This document shows positions 16,784 to 20,244 of a stretch of 20,244 bases of DNA, piece by piece (the first letter of the stretch is position 1; each line of letters starts with the position of its first letter). The notes beneath the pieces were generated by a model. It was given only the letters and a program-made list of their open reading frames with translations. It was not told the origin of the DNA and did not search any database. Location: NCBI GenBank assembly GCA_049999765.1, contig JBNGIQ010009363.1, positions 95,168 through 115,411 on the forward strand, read 5' to 3'. The stretch is from Phaeoceros laevis (Eukaryota > Anthocerotophyta > Anthocerotopsida > Notothyladales). Made by a program: the position numbers and the translations under genes.

Positions 16784-17662
16784 TAAGCCAGGTACATCTC
16801 TGTCTTTTCCTGAGTCTTGCAACAGAAACTGCTCATCAAATATCACATTCCTAGCCTGTAGAAAGCGTCAGCGTGAGGGGTCACACAGCTTGTAACCCTT
16901 GATGCCGTCTGTATAACCGATAAATAAGTGCTTAGTTGCCTTAAAGTCCATCTTGCGTCTGATCTCATCAGGTGTGTGTGCATACGCAGGGCAGCCCCGT
17001 ATACGCAGATGGTCCACTCGAGGCTTAACACCAGTCCATCTCTCAAAGGGAGTTGAATTGGCAAAGGCACGAGTGGGCAGCCGATGTTGTATGTAGACGG
17101 CTGTGGCAACGGCAACGGCTTCAACCCAAAAACTGCGAGGAAATCGAGCAAGGTGGAGCATAAACTTGGCAGCAGCCTGAGTGACTTTGTTCTTGTTTTC
17201 AGGCAGGGGGTTTTGCTCATGTTTGTAGGGAACTTTAAGTTGACAAAGAATACCCTCCCGTAAGCAGAACTCCGTGAATTCCCCTGAGGTTAACTCACCG
17301 CCATTGTCACTCCTCAAGCATTTAAGTTTCTGACCTATGAACCGTTAAGCATACGCCATGTACATAAGGAAGCAAGAGAATGCTTCATTTTTGTGCTTTA
17401 GAAAGTAAGTAACAGTAAACCGACTCCAGACATCAATCAAGTGCATAAAATAGAGGGCACCACCAAGAGAACGTGTAGACATAGGGCTGCAAAGGTCAGT
17501 GTGCACAGTTTGAAGTAGGTGAGTGGCCCTGGTAGCATCTTGACTTGGATGAGGAGCCTTGTGATGTTTCCCTTGTATGCAGGCTTCACAGAAAAGAGAC
17601 TTCTCTGATTTGAATTGAAATGGAGTCCGATACAGGGATAAAGCTGGCAAGGACTGAAGACG
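16784..17662 (-). pseudogene. Element B integrase
   Basis: Same frame as gag, with in-frame stops at 17345-17347 (TAA) and 16868-16870 (TGA). Blocks: FCEACIQGKHHKAPHP (CxxC half of the zinc domain), VHTDLCSPMSTRSLGG (first catalytic Asp), LIDVWSRFTVTYFLKHK, LKCLRSDNGGELTSGEF (second Asp), VPYKHEQNPLPENKNK (Glu region, altered from the usual NG-AER), FWVEAVAVATAVYIQHR, LFIGYTDGIKGYKLCDP and ARNVIFDEQ. Apart from stop codons this integrase is better preserved at its active site than that of element A. Confidence 0.93.
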
Positions 17663-18890
17663 TTATAGATGTACATGTCCCAACCGGTAGTGCCACAGCT
17701 CTGTCTCGTTTGGCGAGGTGGCCACTGCTGAATTTGCTGTTGGAGCCTTCAGATGCTGCACCGGGTTGCTCTTCAGGTTGGACTGGTACAGATCATTGTT
17801 GAGTGTACAGGTAGCAAGCAACTTGTGAGGGGCAACAGCTTCTCTCAGAGCAAGACCCACCGTGGTCATTTCAAGTGTAAGAAGCGGAGGTGAGAGACGC
17901 CTGAGAGAAACCAAGTTCTTTGCCATTTGAGGGACATAGAGGACATCTAACAAGGTGATTGTCTGTCCATGTGCAGGGTGGAGAAGTATTGTACCCGTGC
18001 CCTCAATGCACAGCCCACTATCATCGCCTATGAGTACGAACTGCCCCTTGGGGGAAGGTATTAGTGTGGTGAATGTTGTGCATGTATTACAGACATGTGT
18101 TGTGGCACCTGAATCTAGATACCAAGCATGCATATCTTGTGAAGAGGAGACCATGCATACTGTGAGTATGGCCCCTGTGCTCTTCTTTGAGGATACATGG
18201 GCTGATGGAGGAGCCTCCCTCTTAGGTTCGCCATTTGATTTCTTACAGCATTCGGACTCCACATGTCCAAGAATCCGACACCAAGTGCACGGACCTCTCT
18301 TTGAGGTGGGAGACTTCGAGGATGACCAAGAAGCTCCACGAGAGGTACCGGGCTTGTAAGCAGGGCGAGAGCTGCCTAGAGCACGTCGTCCTCGTCCTCG
18401 AGAGACGAACATGGCTCGTGCAGGATTGCTGGAGCTGGCACAACCACTATGGTGAGTGGCTTCTTCGTTGAGCAATGCTCCAATAAAATTCGAGAGTGTG
18501 ATTGGAGAAGGTGCGTTGGCACCTGCTGCTGCTTGCGCAGCAAAAATATTTTGATTTTGTGTGCTCGCGAAGGCTCTGAATTTTTCTGGAAGTGACATAA
18601 GCAGTGCCACTACAGCTTGAAGTTTAGAAACTGTTGTGCCAGCAGTGATTAACTTTGTACGCAGCATTCTGAAGCGACTGATATGATTTTCAACAGTGTT
18701 ACCCTCTCTCATTTTGCAGTTATAAAAGTCACATGTAGCATGAATCAAAGATGTCATGCTCTTCTTTTGATGGACTTGGCAGAGAGAGTCCCAGATTGCC
18801 TTGGAGCTGTCCGCCTCTCAAGCATGAGACATCATGCTCAAGTCCAATGCTGACTAGATCACATTTTGGGCGCGAAGGTCCTTGAGCTTC
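17663..18890 (-). pseudogene. Element B gag and protease, 5'-truncated
   Basis: Recognisable gag starts at the junction (18890) with LKDLRAQN, then stops at 18854-18856 (TAG) and 18818-18820 (TGA), KAIWDSLCQVHQ and FYNCKMREGNTVENHISRF (UBN2 gag core). The uninterrupted part is 364 codons from 18757. It carries the zinc knuckle CTWCRILGHVESEC (CX2CX4HX4C), the protease motif WYLDSGATTHVCN, NLVSLRRLSPP and LWHYRLGHVHL (first half of the integrase zinc domain), ending at TAA 17663-17665. The N-terminal gag of about 80-100 residues is lost where element C begins. Confidence 0.93.
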
Positions 18891-19164
18891 TATTGGGAGA
18901 TAATTAGGCTGTAATTAGTTAAGTATATCCAGCATTATATATTTAATTAATAAACAATACGATAGATATGAATTGATAGATTCATATCGTCACACACAAA
19001 GGGTGTCGACCCAAACATAACCGTCGCACCTTCACGGCCACTGGACACCAATAGTCCAAGGCCTTTTATAAGGCCACACGGCCTGAGTAAACTATCTATC
19101 TTCTTCTTCTATATCTTCCTGCTCTCTCTCGCTCTCAATCTCTCGATCCTATCTACTATCTATA
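18891..19164 (+). repeat. 5' LTR of element C
   Basis: Starts TATTGGGAGATAATTAGG, close to the common plant copia start TGTTGGGAG but with TA in place of TG. It contains a TATA box, then a pyrimidine-rich stretch typical of R/U5, and ends ...CTATCTATA just before the primer-binding site. The left edge coincides with the loss of element B gag similarity. Confidence 0.8.
19064..19073 (+). promoter_or_regulatory. TATA box of element C LTR
   Basis: TTTTATAAGG, set in a near-palindrome AAGGCC...AAGGCC, about 100 bp before the end of the LTR and upstream of the CT-rich stretch. Confidence 0.65.
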
Positions 19165-19176
19165 TGGTATCAGAGC
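19165..19176 (+). other. Primer-binding site of element C
   Basis: TGGTATCAGAGC, the exact plant copia site complementary to the 3' end of initiator tRNA-Met. This is where minus-strand DNA synthesis would start. Confidence 0.97.
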
Positions 19177-19180
19177 AGTG

Positions 19181-19990
19181 ATGGAGGATGCGTCGCCACC
19201 ACGCACTTGCGAAACCTGTAAAAGTTGGAACTGCATCAGAAATCTGAGTCATGCAGAATTCAGAGCGGCGATCTCTGCGCTGAGAGTCTCACTTACCAGG
19301 TTTGGCGCGATGGCTGATGCATTCCTTGCAAGCGTCGTCAGCCATTATTACGACTGACTGCACGCTATGCCGAGAGCGCGAGGTCGAGGCAAGCAGCCGC
19401 CAAACGATCCGTTCTTTGGCAGTTGCGGCGCGCTGGAGGGCATCCACTTGCACAATTTGCATCGCTTCTTTGCATCGCACTGCAATCTTAACCCTCCATA
19501 CACACACGCAGACCATAGACGTCAACATAGGCGTCGCGTAGCACGTCAGCAAAAACAGAATCCTGACCCACTTGCCGCACTTAGAAGCCAGGTTAGGCAA
19601 AACATCCAAGAAGCACTTTCTATTTCACAGCAGAGAGCACGAGATCTTGCACGCCCCAGAGTGTATGACTTTAATTCATTTCCTACACCTACAGACGAGC
19701 TTCTAGTAGAGGTATATGACCTGATTAAGTCTCACACATCTAGAGTTGATGATTTGTTGAAAGCCCACGCAGCACATTCCCGCCAGAGGTTGGTCAATCT
19801 GTGAAACGAAATCACGAACATCAATACTCACATTAGAACACTCACTGGAGCCATAAAGAATCTCACAGTGTCCTCTCTTAAAACCTACCTACCTGAGCCC
19901 TCATTGCTTGCACCGGTTCATATCTCACAAGAACCTCTTGAGATCTTGGATGCACCGGTTGATACCTCCTACAACGAAGCAGGACTTTAG
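19181..19990 (+). pseudogene. Leader ORF0 of element C, decayed
   Basis: A single reading frame of 269 codons starts with ATG 4 nt after the primer-binding site (MEDASPPRTCETC) and ends at TAG 19988-19990. It is broken only by TGA at 19355-19357 and 19802-19804, both explainable as CGA to TGA. Features: CETCKSWNC near the N-terminus (Cys-rich), a basic stretch (MPRARGRGKQ; HRRQHRRRVARQQKQ), then helical, coiled-coil-like LLVEVYDLIKSHTSRVDDLL and NEITNINTHIRTLTGAIKNL. It has no known gag motif. The long frame held through two stops indicates former coding. Confidence 0.55.
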
Positions 19991-20093
19991 ATCATGAAGA
20001 TGATTAAGGCTGTTTAAGAAACGCACTGTTCCAACTATGCACAGCTCAAAGCTTTGGGAGTCGGAAACCAACTACCGTTGTGAAGGCTATTAT

Positions 20094-20244
20094 ATGTCAC
20101 AAGGACGTGGAAGCTGGAACGACAGAAGCAAAGGCACAGATAGATCAAAACCTACGGGTCAAGGCACTGGTCGAGGCACTTCACCTCCACCAAACCCTGC
20201 AGATCCACTTGGCCTCTTATCCCCGTCCTCTTCACAAGGTAGCT
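20094..20244 (+). CDS. Element C gag N-terminus, cut by window edge
   Basis: ATG at 20094 opens MSQGRGSWNDRSKG, then a Gly/Ser/Pro-rich stretch (GQGTGRGTSPPPNPADP) to the window end. The same frame is open upstream from about 19998. A Gly-rich leader before the gag core is also seen in element A. The core itself is outside the window, so the gag call rests on position and composition. The frame differs by one base from that of the ORF at 19181-19990. Confidence 0.45.
   Translation, partial: MSQGRGSWNDRSKGTDRSKPTGQGTGRGTSPPPNPADPLGLLSPSSSQGS

Larger units (their letters stand above)
4449..18890 (-). mobile_element. Copia element B (host of nested insertions)
   Basis: Minus-strand pieces in correct Ty1/copia order run from gag (18890) through protease, integrase and reverse transcriptase to 15411. 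They resume at 8547 for the end of RT and start of RNase H, then at 5679 for the rest of RNase H, ending at 5288. The two gaps are insertions: element A (8553-15405) and a 2544-bp segment (5689-8232). Both breakpoints fall inside conserved motifs and correct motif spacing is kept across them. A polypurine tract at 4673-4682 gives the 3' end. The 5' LTR, primer-binding site and start of gag are missing because element C cuts in at 18890/18891. Many stops and frameshifts show it is dead. Confidence 0.92.
18891..20244 (+). mobile_element. Copia-like element C, 5' part (plus strand)
   Basis: Begins with an LTR-like segment (18891-19164), a perfect initiator tRNA-Met primer-binding site (19165-19176), a 0.9-kb leader with a decayed ORF0 and a gag-like start at 20094. 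It runs off the window. It interrupts the gag of B, so it is younger than B. Its 3' LTR should lie beyond 20244, followed by the missing gag N-terminus of B. Confidence 0.85.

Noticed and set aside
18243-18471. Frames opposite the gag/protease of B
   Set aside because: Shadows of the minus-strand zinc knuckle region.

Overview
The window looks like nuclear, transposon-packed DNA from a land plant; no species can be named. The evidence is several Ty1/copia retrotransposons with primer-binding sites complementary to initiator tRNA-Met, a Ty3/gypsy chromodomain, a plant-type telomere motif (CCCTAAA) in an LTR, an ABCG-transporter-like exon remnant, and mutation typical of methylated CpG. I see no intact host gene, tRNA, rRNA or bacterial feature. 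Nearly all recognisable coding sequence is decayed transposon pol or gag.

The layout is nested. From 1 to about 2.25 kb are remnants of a minus-strand copia copy (D) with internal deletions. From 2.3 to 3.6 kb lie a 20-bp tandem repeat, a GC-rich stretch without a clear gene and an 11-bp perfect inverted repeat. At 3.65-4.06 kb a splice-acceptor-like site and an ABCG half-transporter-like fragment run into the chromodomain end of a chromovirus integrase. From about 4.45 to 18.89 kb is a minus-strand copia element (B) broken by two insertions. One is a 2544-bp segment of unknown class in its RNase H (5689-8232, flanked by a 9-bp duplication). The other is a complete copia element (A, 8553-15405) in its reverse transcriptase, flanked by the 5-bp duplication TAGTT. 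B's gag is cut at 18890 by the LTR of a plus-strand copia-like element (C), which runs off the right edge.

Element A has both LTRs, primer-binding site, leader, gag, protease, integrase, reverse transcriptase, RNase H and polypurine tract, but is dead through frameshifts, stop codons and lost catalytic residues. Its LTRs differ at about 9 of 248 aligned positions by eye; 5 of these are CpG/TpG-type changes. B shows many stops explainable by C-to-T or G-to-A change.

Three points may be new. (1) A and C both carry long open stretches between primer-binding site and gag, starting within about 15 nt of the primer-binding site and containing coiled-coil-like segments (called ORF0 here). (2) A and B both have an opposite-strand ORF between pol and the 3' LTR, starting next to the polypurine tract. 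(3) The LTRs of A, and apparently B and C, begin 5'-TA instead of 5'-TG.
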